Positions 42,701 through 51,524 of a stretch of DNA of 64,000 nt are shown here, piece after piece. This DNA comes from Pollenia angustigena (Eukaryota; Arthropoda; Insecta; Diptera; Polleniidae), in assembly GCA_930367215.1 (NCBI GenBank), contig OV884059.1:235413803-235477802 (forward strand). Reading direction: 5' to 3'. The first letter of the stretch is position 1. The number at the start of each line of letters is the position of its first letter. A program made the position numbers and the translations under genes. Below the pieces are notes generated by a model, which was given only the letters and a program-made list of their open reading frames with translations, was not told the DNA's origin and did not search any database.

Positions 42701-43431
42701 TTGAAGAAAACATGGTAGCAGTTGAACTAAATAAATCTTTTTCATTTTACAATAAGCCTATTTACTTAGGTTTTACAATCTTAGAACTTTCGAAATGGAA
42801 AATGTATGATTTTCATTACGATTACATATTACCAAAATATAAAAATAATGTAGAATTAAATTATATGGACACAGATTCATTTATTTATACATTTGAAACG
42901 GATGACTTCTATAAAGATATAATTAACGACATTGATTTAAAGTTTGATACATCAGAGTATGAAACAAATAATAAATTTGGAATACCAAAAAAAAATAAAA
43001 AAGTCTTAGGGATGATGAAAGACGAAAATAATGGAATTATTATGAAAGAATTTGTGGGTTTGAGAGCAAAAATGTATGCTTTTAAAACAGCAGATATGCA
43101 GGAAATTAAAAAGGCTAAGGGTGTCAAGAGTAGCATATGTAACAGTTTAAGTCTATCTGATTATAAAAATTGTTTATTTGACAAACAAATTTATTATGGA
43201 AATATGTATATTTTTAAGTCAAAGCTACATGTGTTATATACCTCCTTAATTAATAAAATATCATTAAGTTATTTAGATAATAAGAGATATATTTGTGATA
43301 ATAATGTTAATACTCTTGCTTGGGGTCACTACAAGCAACAATTTTTAAAATTTGATGAAGATGATGACTACTTAATGAAAGTAAACGTAGATTTAATTAA
43401 TTATAAAGATCAGTTTCAAAAAAAAAAATGA
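39705..43431 (+). pseudogene. Polinton protein-primed DNA polymerase B, one intron, one nonsense codon
   Basis: Exon 1 is 39705-40654 and exon 2 is 40725-43431. The 70 bp GTAAGT...TTTTGCAG intron joins in phase, giving 1218 codons. Family-B protein-primed polymerase replicates the element after excision or as an episome. In order there are a C2H2 finger (residues about 6-26), a Polinton-type N-terminal region (SGWTLIEILKVDV), a second finger CDDCLQHF, exonuclease motifs YADSECIF (Asp386, Glu388), FSAYD (Asp535) and YLKTDVLLLAD (about 684-694), an inserted endonuclease-VII-like zinc/HNH segment CHIC...DHCHLSGKYRGPAHNYC (about 482-510), motif A YLDANNLYGW (Asp784), motif B NNAVYGK and motif C YMDTDS (Asp1032, Asp1034). 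All catalytic acids are present. The only clear lesion is TGA at 42241-42243 (codon 823), where a Gly codon is expected from the motif context, one base away. An A-run at about 43420-43428 may also have shifted the last residues. Sequencing error is an alternative to true inactivation. Confidence 0.88.
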
Positions 43432-43555
43432 TGATGATGAATATTTAATGGAAATTGAATACTAAAGAAACATTTTTTCATGTAAATATTATTTTAAACT
43501 AAAAATAAAACATTTTTATATACATATATTATAAACAAAAAAGAGTTTTATTTCT

Positions 43556-44158
43556 TTAAATATTTTGCCATAATACATTTTCAGTATCGTAATCTAATTT
43601 CTTTCGATTTCTTGTAACACGAGGAGAATATTGATAAGGTAAAGTTGATTGTTTCATATTTGAATAGTTATCAGTTTTGGATAGTATTCTAATTTTTGGA
43701 GTTCCTTTTTCCGAAAAGCTTTTAAGACGCTTAGCTACGGAAGATGCAGAAGAAGGATTAAATTTTTGTATTGTTGTATCCATATCGTTCAGGTCATCAT
43801 TATTTGTGTAAATATTTTCAGGCAAATTCAAATCTGTTTGCAGTGCTATACTACTCGACTGAGGTGTAATTGTTTGCGTTTCAATATGCTTTTTATAGAC
43901 CTTTTTCGTTTGAGTTTCATTATCGCGCAAATTATGCATTGTTGATATTTTATTCTGATTAGATGATCGTTGGGATCCAATTAAATATTTAGCAAGTTCT
44001 TGTTTAATATAATACCATTTGTTTATATCCTTCAGTGTATGAGAACCATATATTGGCAAGAGTTTCCGATGTAAAAAATCTGAGTCAGAATGTTTAACTT
44101 TAAATTTTTCGTAAGTTGATGGATGTAGAACTATAAGTTTTGATAATTTATTTGACAT
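43556..44158 (-). CDS. Polinton hypothetical protein, 200 residues
   Basis: An intact frame starting MSNKLSKLIVLHPSTYEKFK. The N-terminal 70 residues look folded (DINKWYYIKQELAKYLIGS). The rest is polar, Ser/Thr/Asn-rich and basic at the end (RVTRNRKKLDYD). Its position, minus strand after PolB and downstream of ATPase and the next small ORF, corresponds to one of the small uncharacterised Polinton proteins. I do not recognise it with certainty and give it no function. Confidence 0.6.
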   Translation of the reverse strand: MSNKLSKLIVLHPSTYEKFKVKHSDSDFLHRKLLPIYGSHTLKDINKWYYIKQELAKYLIGSQRSSNQNKISTMHNLRDNETQTKKVYKKHIETQTITPQSSSIALQTDLNLPENIYTNNDDLNDMDTTIQKFNPSSASSVAKRLKSFSEKGTPKIRILSKTDNYSNMKQSTLPYQYSPRVTRNRKKLDYDTENVLWQNI

Positions 44159-44210
44159 TTTCTAAAATTTTTCCAATGACTCCACTTAATATTGATGTTA
44201 TAATAATCGG

Positions 44211-44492
44211 TTAAAATCCTCCCTTTTGAATAAGATGTTTCCTCTTTTGACGCATAGAGGTTTGTGATGAGCAAACTTTCCTCAAAGTATTTTTATATGG
44301 TTTTAGTTTTTCAAACACATTTTTGTTTATTTTATGATTTCTGTTTATAATATTTAAAATAATTTCATTTAAAGTTTTGATAACAACATTGTCAACATTT
44401 CTCAAAATTGCATTTCGTAGTTTGTGATCCGCTTTTTTAAGAACATAGAGAATATGTTTGTTCTCCTTCAGTAACTTTAGATTTGAAGTCAT
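44211..44492 (-). CDS. Polinton small helical protein ending in QKGGF
   Basis: 93 residues, predicted all-helical: MTSNLKLLKENKHILYVLKK at the start and RQKRKHLIQKGGF at the end. Small proteins with the layout of a Leu/Asn-rich helix bundle, a Lys/Arg stretch and a terminal Gly-Gly-Phe are known from other Polintons, and some related ones from small DNA viruses. Function unknown to me. It overlaps the 3' end of the ATPase gene by 56 bp, as expected for a compact viral-type operon transcribed on the minus strand. Confidence 0.6.
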   Translation of the reverse strand: MTSNLKLLKENKHILYVLKKADHKLRNAILRNVDNVVIKTLNEIILNIINRNHKINKNVFEKLKPYKNTLRKVCSSQTSMRQKRKHLIQKGGF

Positions 44493-44719
44493 TGTTTATA
44501 TTTGCATATATATAGTAATCTGTATTAAAAATATTTGATCTAAATCTTAAAGCGTTTGGTATTTCTTGAGTAAGATCAACTATTAAATAACCATGAGCCT
44601 GTTCTGTACAATGATTATATACATCTACTAAAGATTTTGAGTTTTCTGGATATACTTGACGAGCTAGATGTTGGAATTGTGTCTTATCTCTTGGATTTTT
44701 AAACATAACTATATATTTG

Positions 44720-45482
44720 CAGCCGTATTCATAAAAAAATCATAATTCAGGTTTTAGATGAATTTTAGTTAAAAAATATTTTAAGCCTAAAAAAGCTTTT
44801 TTTAAAATTCGTATTCATAATCAGCATTTTAACTACTTAACGTTTTACCGTATTTTTTAATTGAATGGTGGCAACGCTATCTCTTTTTTTTGTCACTTGA
44901 ATTATAACGATGCAAAACAGTGGTTATTAATTCATACTTGTACTCGTATATACAATTTTTTTGTCGTGTGTGAGAGTAAAATTGCTTTTTATAAATGAAT
45001 AATTGTACGATGGTTTCTCTTTTACTTAAAAAAATAAAATTAGTTTAAAAATTATTTAGTAAAAGTGCAATTTAGGTGTTGACTTTATTGCTAATAAAAA
45101 AAGTATTCAAATAACGAGTTTTATTTTTTTTGTTTTGATCGTTTACACATCACTAGTTAATTTTGTACTATTAATAATTTTTTGAGCTTTAATTTGTGAA
45201 ATTGAAAAATATATTTATAATATCCATACATATTTTTGAATTTTATTTTATTATTAATGCATAAATACATAATAATATATTGAATGAAAATTTCAATGCA
45301 AAAAGCAAAAAAGCCATTTTAAAATAGGTTTAAACAAGGGTCCAACCAATTTTAAAATTCGCTTATTTACACAAGGTTTAAAATAGGATTTTTAAGGTAA
45401 TATTCGCTTATGAATACAATTTTAACGATTTATGCTTAAAACGGATTTGAAATGATGTTTAAAATGTTTATGAATACGGCTG
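44720..45482. mobile_element. 763 bp MITE inserted in the ATPase, TSD TTG
   Basis: CAGCCGTATTCAT (44720) and ATGAATACGGCTG (ending 45482) are exact inverted repeats. TTG flanks both sides (44717-44719 and 45483-45485). Internal GTATTCATAA repeats occur near 44814 and, inverted, near 45411. It is non-coding. Confidence 0.85.
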
Positions 45483-45635
45483 TTGGAGTTTAATGATATA
45501 TCTCGCGAATAAGACCCTTTATGAAAAATATTTTGTGTAACTAAAATTACGCTTAAGTTTCTATGATGAGATCCTTTTGTAAATAGTTCACAAACTTTCT
45601 TATTTGATGATTCAAGCATTAAATCATCCAATATT

Positions 45636-45775
45636 CCCCCTTATTGTGGTTGGCGTATTTAAAATACGCCTACGACAGTTTGGTAATGGATTAAAGGAAA
45701 AAAGTTCACGTTCTCTTTAATCTATTACCAAACAGTCGTAGGCGTATTTAAAATACGCCAAACACAATAAGGGTG
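45636..45775. mobile_element. 140 bp hairpin MITE, copy 1, TSD ATT
   Basis: Arms of about 60 bp. The right tip is CACAATAAGGGTG and the left is CCCCCTTATTGTG with two changes. ATT lies at 45633-45635 and 45776-45778. The interior repeats TTTGGCGTATTTAAAATACG in both arms. It is the same family and length as 60623-60762. Confidence 0.85.
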
Positions 45776-46070
45776 ATTATTAACGTAGATTCTTCGTCAT
45801 TTGTATTAAAAGACTCTGGAATTCCTTTAACAAACTCTACATTTTCTATATTTGGAAGTGCATTTATTTCAGAATAACACCATATGATTCGGTCTATATC
45901 TTTAGATATTATATTTTGATTTTTTATAATATTTTTAATAAAAGAAGATTTCCCACAGCCTGAGGGACCACAAACCATCATTGTAAATGGATATATAAAC
46001 TGATGAAACATGTTTGCACTCTTAAAAACCATTTGTTAATGAATTAAAAAGGAAGAATATTTTAATTAAT

Positions 46071-46994
46071 ATGAGCAAAAAAAATCTTATTGACGAAATT
46101 CATAGTCAAGCAAGAAAAAACTTTAAGCGATGTAGGTTTATTCAAAAGGGAATTTTAGATACTTGGCAAATAGACTTGGTGGAGATGTTACCATATGCAA
46201 AATTTAATAAAGGTTTCAAGTATATGCTTACTGTAATTGATGTTTTTTCAAAGTATGCCTACGCTGTGCCATTAAAAACTAAAACAGGATTTGAGGTTTC
46301 AAAATCATTTAAAAGTATTGTAAATTTAAACAGTAACAAAGCTTCTAAAAACCTGCATTCAGACCAAGGAAAAGAATTTTATAACACATATTTCAAAACT
46401 CTAATGAAAGAGCTAAATATTAATCATTATCATACATATTCAAATTTAAAAGCGTCAATAGTTGAACGATTTAATAGAACTTTAAAAAATAAAATGTGGA
46501 AACAATTTAGTATGCAAGGAAACTATAACTGGATAGATGTATTAGATAAACTGTTGAAAGAATATAATTCATGTTATCATCGAAGTATAAAGATGAAACC
46601 TAATTCAGTTAACAAGCGAAATGAAAAAAAAATTTTAAGAACTGTGTATAATAATTTAAAAGTTTTTAAAAATGGAAAATTCAATATAAACGATTTTGTT
46701 CGCATAAGCAAATATAAAAATGTTTTTGAAAAGGGGTATACACCAAATTGGTCTACAGAAGTTTTTAAAGTTAATAAAATAAATGCAACAAACCCTGTCA
46801 CATACCAGCTTAAAGATTTTAATGGAAATTTAATTAAAGGTGGATTTTATCAAGAGGAGTTATTAAAAACTAAAGTTCCTAACATCTTTTTAGTTGAAAA
46901 AGTCTTAAAACGTAGAGGCGAAAAACTATTTGTAAAATGGTTGGGTTTCGGAAAAGAATATAATTCATGGATTAATCAAACAGATTTTAGTTGA
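46071..46994 (+). CDS. Polinton integrase (retroviral-type DDE with chromodomain)
   Basis: An intact 307-residue frame. Integrase inserts the linear element and creates the 6 bp target duplication seen here. Catalytic residues are visible as WQIDLVEM (Asp35), LHSDQGKEF (Asp98) and VERFNRTLK (Glu132), with 33 residues between the second Asp and Glu. A C-terminal chromodomain (FLVEKVLKRRGEKLFVKWLG, about residues 274-305) is characteristic of Polinton integrases and may guide target choice through chromatin marks. It starts 38 bp from the ATG of the divergent ATPase gene. Nothing in the sequence suggests inactivation. Confidence 0.92.
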   Translation: MSKKNLIDEIHSQARKNFKRCRFIQKGILDTWQIDLVEMLPYAKFNKGFKYMLTVIDVFSKYAYAVPLKTKTGFEVSKSFKSIVNLNSNKASKNLHSDQGKEFYNTYFKTLMKELNINHYHTYSNLKASIVERFNRTLKNKMWKQFSMQGNYNWIDVLDKLLKEYNSCYHRSIKMKPNSVNKRNEKKILRTVYNNLKVFKNGKFNINDFVRISKYKNVFEKGYTPNWSTEVFKVNKINATNPVTYQLKDFNGNLIKGGFYQEELLKTKVPNIFLVEKVLKRRGEKLFVKWLGFGKEYNSWINQTDFS

Positions 46995-47056
46995 TAAACT
47001 AAATTTTTCATATATGTATAACACACAACTTATAATATTTAACATTTCTAACAAAT

Positions 47057-47962
47057 ATGGCGTCAAGCACAGAGGAAAATAGTATTTATGTTACTTTATT
47101 AAGTAATGATTCAGTAAATTTATATAAAAACACCTCAAGTACTTTCACAAATTTATTAAAGCAATCTCTTAGCATGAGTGACCAGTGGGAAGTCGGATTA
47201 TCAGATATATCCTTCTCGATAGCGAATAAACAACTAAATATGAATCAAAATATACTTAAACGTAAAAAACGCAACATTTCAAATTTAAATAATCAATCTG
47301 TAAAAACATTGAAAATTGACCCTAATAATGAATATGATGAAATTAAAGCAAAATTTAAAGAACTAATGGAAACATCTGACGCGCTGAAACTAAAAAATAT
47401 AAATAAAACTTCAAAATTTTTAAATACATTAAACATTGATAAGCCCCAATCTAATATACCTATGAGAGAAAAAGACACTCGTAACGTAAATACAAAAAAC
47501 TCAGAACCATCAAATAATGAAAAAGATCCAATTTTATCATCAAGAGAAAAAGATACTCGTAGCATAAATATAAAAAGTCCAGAATCATCAAATAATGAAA
47601 AAGAACCCATTTTATCATCAACAAATTATATTTTGGAAAAATCTTTGAACAAATTCTCTGACAACATAAATCAGTTTATTAATAAATTTGAATCGACTGA
47701 TATAAGTGAAAACATATTTATTTATACTGATATAATAAAACCTCGGAATGTTGGTAGTAAAAAAATTAAATGTTTAAAAATATTTTCAGTAGCAACATTA
47801 AAGAACTATATTCATTTCAATAGAATTGAATATTTTCCTCTTGAAGCCTATAATATAAATGATATTTCCATAATGATACGAAATGATGAAGGAGAAGAGA
47901 TAAGCTTTAATAAATTAGTTCCCGTCTATTGTACTCTGCACTTTAAAAAAAAGGGTATATAA
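47057..47962 (+). CDS. Polinton penton-like minor capsid protein
   Basis: An intact 301-residue frame. The N-terminus (IYVTLLSNDSVNLYKNTSST, then QWEVGLSDISF) and the C-terminus (IFIYTDIIKPRNVGSKKIKC, HFNRIEYFPLEAYNINDISI and YCTLHFKKKG) match the conserved ends of the Polinton minor capsid (single jelly-roll, penton) family. Between them lies a long hydrophilic insert with a 26-residue tandem duplication (residues 137-162 and 163-188, each REKDTR...PILSS). Such an insert is not needed for the fold and could be a surface loop. It lies between integrase and the basic capsid-associated gene. Confidence 0.8.
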   Translation: MASSTEENSIYVTLLSNDSVNLYKNTSSTFTNLLKQSLSMSDQWEVGLSDISFSIANKQLNMNQNILKRKKRNISNLNNQSVKTLKIDPNNEYDEIKAKFKELMETSDALKLKNINKTSKFLNTLNIDKPQSNIPMREKDTRNVNTKNSEPSNNEKDPILSSREKDTRSINIKSPESSNNEKEPILSSTNYILEKSLNKFSDNINQFINKFESTDISENIFIYTDIIKPRNVGSKKIKCLKIFSVATLKNYIHFNRIEYFPLEAYNINDISIMIRNDEGEEISFNKLVPVYCTLHFKKKGI

Positions 47963-48006
47963 AATAGGTGTGTTACCACACAAAATTAATCATTTTTATT
48001 ACAACC

Positions 48007-48444
48007 ATGGATACGATTTATACAAGTTATTATAATAATCAGTCTGGAGAAAATATACAAAATATTGGTGAAATATATCACGCACCAAGAATTTTACAAT
48101 ACGGTCGTGGTATTGGATCCATATTTTCGGCTGTATTTTCACATCTAAAACCCTTATTTAAAACGGGGATGAATATATTAAAGAATAAATCATTAGATAT
48201 TGGAAAGGAAATTTTAGAAGAAATTGGAACAAAGCCAATAAAAGAAATCTTACTAAACAAAGGAAAAAAGGTCATACAAAATATAAAAGAAGCTACTATT
48301 GATAAAATGAAAACAATGCAGAAAGGTAAAGGTCGACGTATAAAACTTAAACGTTTAAAGCAAAAGCAACAGATTAAATCACAACGTTTTAGAGGAAAGA
48401 ACTTTAAGGATATTTTTGGAAATTGGAAATGTCAGGATTTATAG
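48007..48444 (+). CDS. Polinton small basic capsid-associated protein
   Basis: 145 residues from the ATG at 48007. GRGIGSIFSAVFSHLKPLFK (residues about 36-55) is an amphipathic, Gly-flanked helix found in the equivalent small protein of other Polintons and reminiscent of membrane-active internal proteins of adeno-like virions. The second half is strongly basic (KGKGRRIKLKRLKQKQQIK), suggesting DNA contact. It overlaps the start of the capsid gene by 16 bp, so the two are probably expressed together. The role is inferred from position and composition. Confidence 0.65.
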   Translation: MDTIYTSYYNNQSGENIQNIGEIYHAPRILQYGRGIGSIFSAVFSHLKPLFKTGMNILKNKSLDIGKEILEEIGTKPIKEILLNKGKKVIQNIKEATIDKMKTMQKGKGRRIKLKRLKQKQQIKSQRFRGKNFKDIFGNWKCQDL

Positions 48445-49697
48445 AATGTATGAAGAGTGAGTTGGATTTATTTGAATCTCCTCCAATTCAAACCAGCGTT
48501 GTTAAAACCGAAGAAATATGCTACAATCCAATTGCCTCACTAGATAATTCTAGCACAATTGAATTTGTATCACTAGGCAATGGTGAAACATATCGTGATC
48601 TTAATAGTATTTATCTTCGACTGGTTATTGAACTAAAAGGAACCGGAGGAGTTGTTAATAACTTATTGCACTCCTTGTTTAGAAATTGTATTGTACATTT
48701 AAACAATAAAAATGTATCACAACCTGACAATAACTATCACTATAGGGCTTATATAGAAAAATTGTTAAATTATGGAAATGATGCTAGATCAACGCATCTT
48801 GAATCATGTGGCTGGGCTATTGATACAAATAAAATAAATTCATTAGTTGATAAAGAAAATCCTGGTTTAGACAAGAGAAAAAAACTATTTAAGGATGGAA
48901 AAAGAGTAGAGCTTTTTGGAAAACTTCATGTTGATGTATTTAACCAACAAAAATACTTGCTTAATAATGTTGATCTAAAGGTAACATTAAATTTGGAAAA
49001 ACCGGAATTTTACATTTTAGAAGGTGGCGATAAAAATGAATCTTATGTTAAAATTCATGAAGCTAATTTATATATAAACCATCTAACTATTAATCATAAT
49101 ATTCTAATGGCTCATCACAATGTATTACAATCAAGAAATGCTATTTATCCTTATAAAAGAGTGGAAATAAAAACATTTACAATACACCCTGGAAATCACT
49201 CATTAACTTTAGATAACGTTATACTAGGACAATTACCAAATTTTTTAATTTTTGGAATGGTGTCTAATAAAGCATATACTGGAGAGAAAAAAGAAAATCC
49301 ATTTTACTTTCAACATTTTAATTTACAAAGATTTAATTTGGTTGTAAATGGAGTACAATTTCCTGCGCAACCAATTGAACTTAATTACAATAACGGAGGG
49401 ATAATAAGTACTCGTGGTTATCAAACACTATTTAAGGGAACTGGAATTCATCATTTCGATAAAGGTCATCAAATAACTAAAGAACTTTTTGATAACGGAT
49501 ATTTTTTACTTGCTTTTGACTTAACACCAGATCATAATAATAATTCCAATTGCGGTAACTTAATAAACCAGGGAACTATTCGTATTGAAGGGCGTTTCGG
49601 AAAACCAATTGTTGAAGCAATAACGTGCTTAGTATACTGTGAATTTGATAGTGTTATAGAAATTGATAGAACGCGTAATATTATTCAGACACTATGA
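48429..49697 (+). CDS. Polinton major capsid protein (double jelly-roll)
   Basis: An intact 422-residue frame from the ATG at 48429 (MSGFIECMKSELDLF); the frame is open upstream but without an ATG. Family marks include IEFVSLGNGETYRDLNSIYL near the N-terminus, LLHSLFRNCIVHLNN, the YPYKRVEIKTFTI region and the end ITCLVYCEFDSVIEIDRTRN. In Polintons this protein is predicted to adopt the double jelly-roll fold and to build an icosahedral shell. It overlaps the protease start by 4 bp (ATGA), a typical translational coupling arrangement in compact elements. No lesion was seen. Confidence 0.88.
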   Translation: MSGFIECMKSELDLFESPPIQTSVVKTEEICYNPIASLDNSSTIEFVSLGNGETYRDLNSIYLRLVIELKGTGGVVNNLLHSLFRNCIVHLNNKNVSQPDNNYHYRAYIEKLLNYGNDARSTHLESCGWAIDTNKINSLVDKENPGLDKRKKLFKDGKRVELFGKLHVDVFNQQKYLLNNVDLKVTLNLEKPEFYILEGGDKNESYVKIHEANLYINHLTINHNILMAHHNVLQSRNAIYPYKRVEIKTFTIHPGNHSLTLDNVILGQLPNFLIFGMVSNKAYTGEKKENPFYFQHFNLQRFNLVVNGVQFPAQPIELNYNNGGIISTRGYQTLFKGTGIHHFDKGHQITKELFDNGYFLLAFDLTPDHNNNSNCGNLINQGTIRIEGRFGKPIVEAITCLVYCEFDSVIEIDRTRNIIQTL

Positions 49698-50017
49698 ATT
49701 CAATTAATATTAAAAATACTTTGAACTCCAATAATATAACCAAATATAAATTTAAAGGTGTATTTGCATGTAATAAATTACCAACACACCCAGTTTTAAA
49801 ACCGTCATTTTACGTTGCTAACACTGATCCATCACATAAGCCTGGAGAGCATTGGGTTGCTTTTTATTTTCCTAAAAACAAACCTGCTGAGTACTTTTGT
49901 TCTGCTGGCCAATCTCCAAATAAATACTTTAGATTATTTTTAGATAAAAATTGTAAAACTTTTCTTTATAATAGTCTTCGAATTCAGAGTGAATGGCAAA
50001 CTTTCAAATTGAGTTAA
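49694..50017 (+). pseudogene. Polinton adenovirus-type cysteine protease, C-terminally truncated
   Basis: 107 residues. GEHWVAFYF carries the catalytic His (His53), and PAEYFCSAGQSP corresponds to the block with the acidic residue. In relatives that block usually has Asp where this copy has Cys. The C-terminal part with the nucleophilic Cys is missing. The frame enters the right TIR (starting 49992) for its last eight codons and stops at 50017. Family members are usually about twice this length. The protease is thought to mature the capsid. This copy would be inactive, probably because TIR sequence replaced the 3' end of the gene. Confidence 0.8.
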
Positions 50018-50441
50018 TCTCTATACTTACATGTGCTGCATATTCTAAATATATTACGCATTACTCTATCTTATTTTAAAATACTCAAACAATTTATTTG
50101 TACACATTTTTAAATTTCTCTTTATTGAAGAAAATATAATCAACTTTATATAATTCTCTTTTTTATTTAAAATTACTCAAAAAATTTTTATTTTGCTTAT
50201 ATTTAAAATTCCTCCTTATGGAAAAATCCATTGGAGCAAAAAAAAAAAAAAAGTTGAAAAATTAATCTAGAATATCTAAGTTTAAAGTTACATTTCAATT
50301 TAAAAATTCCTCCCTATGGGAAGAAAAAATTCCTCCTTATGGGAAAACACGTAGGGAGCAAATTGAAATTTTAAAATTCCTCCTTATGGGAATCCCGTAG
50401 GGAGGAAAAATCATATACAGAATCCCCTTATTTATACTACT
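49992..50441 (-). repeat. Polinton right terminal inverted repeat
   Basis: 450 bp, the reverse complement of 38006-38455. Its inner edge lies inside the protease frame. It contains the same TTCCTCCTTATGG boxes in inverse order. TTTAAG follows at 50442-50447. Confidence 0.92.
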
Positions 50442-50559
50442 TTTAAGATATTGTTTTATATAAATATTTAGATTTTACTAATTTTATAAATTTACTCATA
50501 AATTTATTCACTTAGATGAACAATCAGACTGCAAAGTTGTGCAAACGTAATTTCTTATA

Positions 50560-51073
50560 CAGTCAAATCCCGATAATTCGTACCCCGATAAATCGTAATT
50601 CCCGATAATTCGTAATAAACTGTCGGTCCCTTGAAAAATCTCGTTAATTCGTAAAATTTCCGTACATTTTGGTCCCCTCGCTAATTCGTAATTTTTTTCA
50701 AATAAAATCTTCTTTACCTCTTATAAATCGTAATTGTTTGCTAACTACCGCTTATAATTCGTAATAAAAACCACAGAAACATGGAAAGAATGATTTTTGC
50801 TCACCGCTATTTTTTTTGCGTGGGCTTCTGCTTGTGTGTGTGTGCTTATTTTCTTAAGATCAGTTTGTTACATGAATTATTTTTTTATATTTTATTTTTA
50901 ACAATTGTTTTTTATGTTTTTTTATTGTTCTAGTAAATAAATTGAAAAACCCCGTTAATTCGTATTAATTTTATTTTAAACCCCGGTAAATCGAAACCCC
51001 GCTAAATCGAAAACCCTATAATTCGTAAGAAATGGTCGGTCCCTTGCGATTACGAATTATCGAGATTTTACTG
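50560..51073. mobile_element. pogo/Tigger-like MITE, TA target
   Basis: CAGTCAAATCCCGATAATTC (50560) and the right end, reverse complemented, CAGTAAAATCTCGATAATTC (ending 51073) are flanked by TA (50558-50559 and 51074-51075). Both subterminal regions repeat TAATTCGTA/TAAATCG and GGTCGGTCCCTTG. It is non-coding, 514 bp. The CAGT tips and TA target fit pogo-type Tc1/mariner elements. Confidence 0.75.
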
Positions 51074-51139
51074 TATGTGAGAATGTTTTATTGTATGTTT
51101 TAATTATCTAAATTATCTAAGAATTATTTATAGTTTTAG

Positions 51140-51524
51140 TTATAAGTTATAGTTTTATGTTACTTAAAATTGTCATGTATAATTTTCAACACAACTGTTA
51201 TTTTAAAATAATTCCCATATAAATTTCCCAGTCATTTCTAGAAATGGTTATAGAACATAATAAATAGTTTGTACGGGAAGGTTCAGGAAAAATCTAGATA
51301 TAATTATGAAATATAAAAAGGGGTGACTCATGTATAATAGTTTCAGTTTGCTTTGAGAAACGGTTCTGTGCGTAACTAACAATTGTGAACAAAATAATTA
51401 ATTTCAATAAAGTTTGTTAAGTTGAATAAGTGTGTGTTTTTATTCGGATTTGCAATTAAAAGAACTCAACGGTTTATTATAAAGGGAGTAAACCGAACGC
51501 GTTTATTAAAGGAAAAACGTAACA
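51140..51524 (+). repeat. LTR-like or promoter-like sequence
   Basis: A TATA-like ATATAAAAAGGGG (51311), a downstream TTTCAGTTTGCTTTGAG, an AATAAAG (51408) and a final ...CGTAACA (51524) have the order expected for the U3-R-U5 of a solo LTR. The 5' border and a TSD could not be established, so this remains a suggestion. Confidence 0.3.

Larger units (their letters stand above)
44437..46032 (-). pseudogene. Polinton packaging ATPase (FtsK/HerA-like), split by two MITEs
   Basis: The gene lies in three pieces read on the minus strand. The first, 46032-45776, carries MVCGPSGCGKSSF (Walker A). The second, 45635-45486, carries the DD-containing Walker B region followed by MLESSNKKVCELF and NLSVILVTQNIFH. 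The third, 44717-44437, carries FKNPRDKTQFQHLARQVYP and GYLIVDL. The breaks coincide exactly with a 140 bp hairpin MITE (TSD ATT) and a 763 bp MITE (TSD TTG). Removing each insert with one TSD copy restores the frame at both sites, so no other lesion is needed to explain the loss. In Polintons this ATPase is thought to pump the genome into the capsid. Its start lies 38 bp from the divergent integrase ATG, implying a shared promoter. Confidence 0.88.
38006..50441. mobile_element. Polinton/Maverick transposon, 12.4 kb
   Basis: Terminal inverted repeats of 450 bp (38006-38455 and 49992-50441), starting AGTAGTATAAATAAGG, are flanked by a perfect 6 bp duplication TTTAAG (38000-38005 and 50442-50447). 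An AG..CT terminus and a 6 bp TSD are the Polinton hallmarks. Coding content is a small ORF, a zinc-finger ORF, protein-primed PolB, two small minus-strand ORFs, the packaging ATPase, the integrase, the penton-like minor capsid protein, a small basic protein, the double jelly-roll capsid protein and a protease fragment. The set corresponds to a self-synthesising transposon with virion genes. PolB, ATPase, protease and the left small ORF are damaged, so the copy is not autonomous, while integrase and capsid genes are open. Confidence 0.95.
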
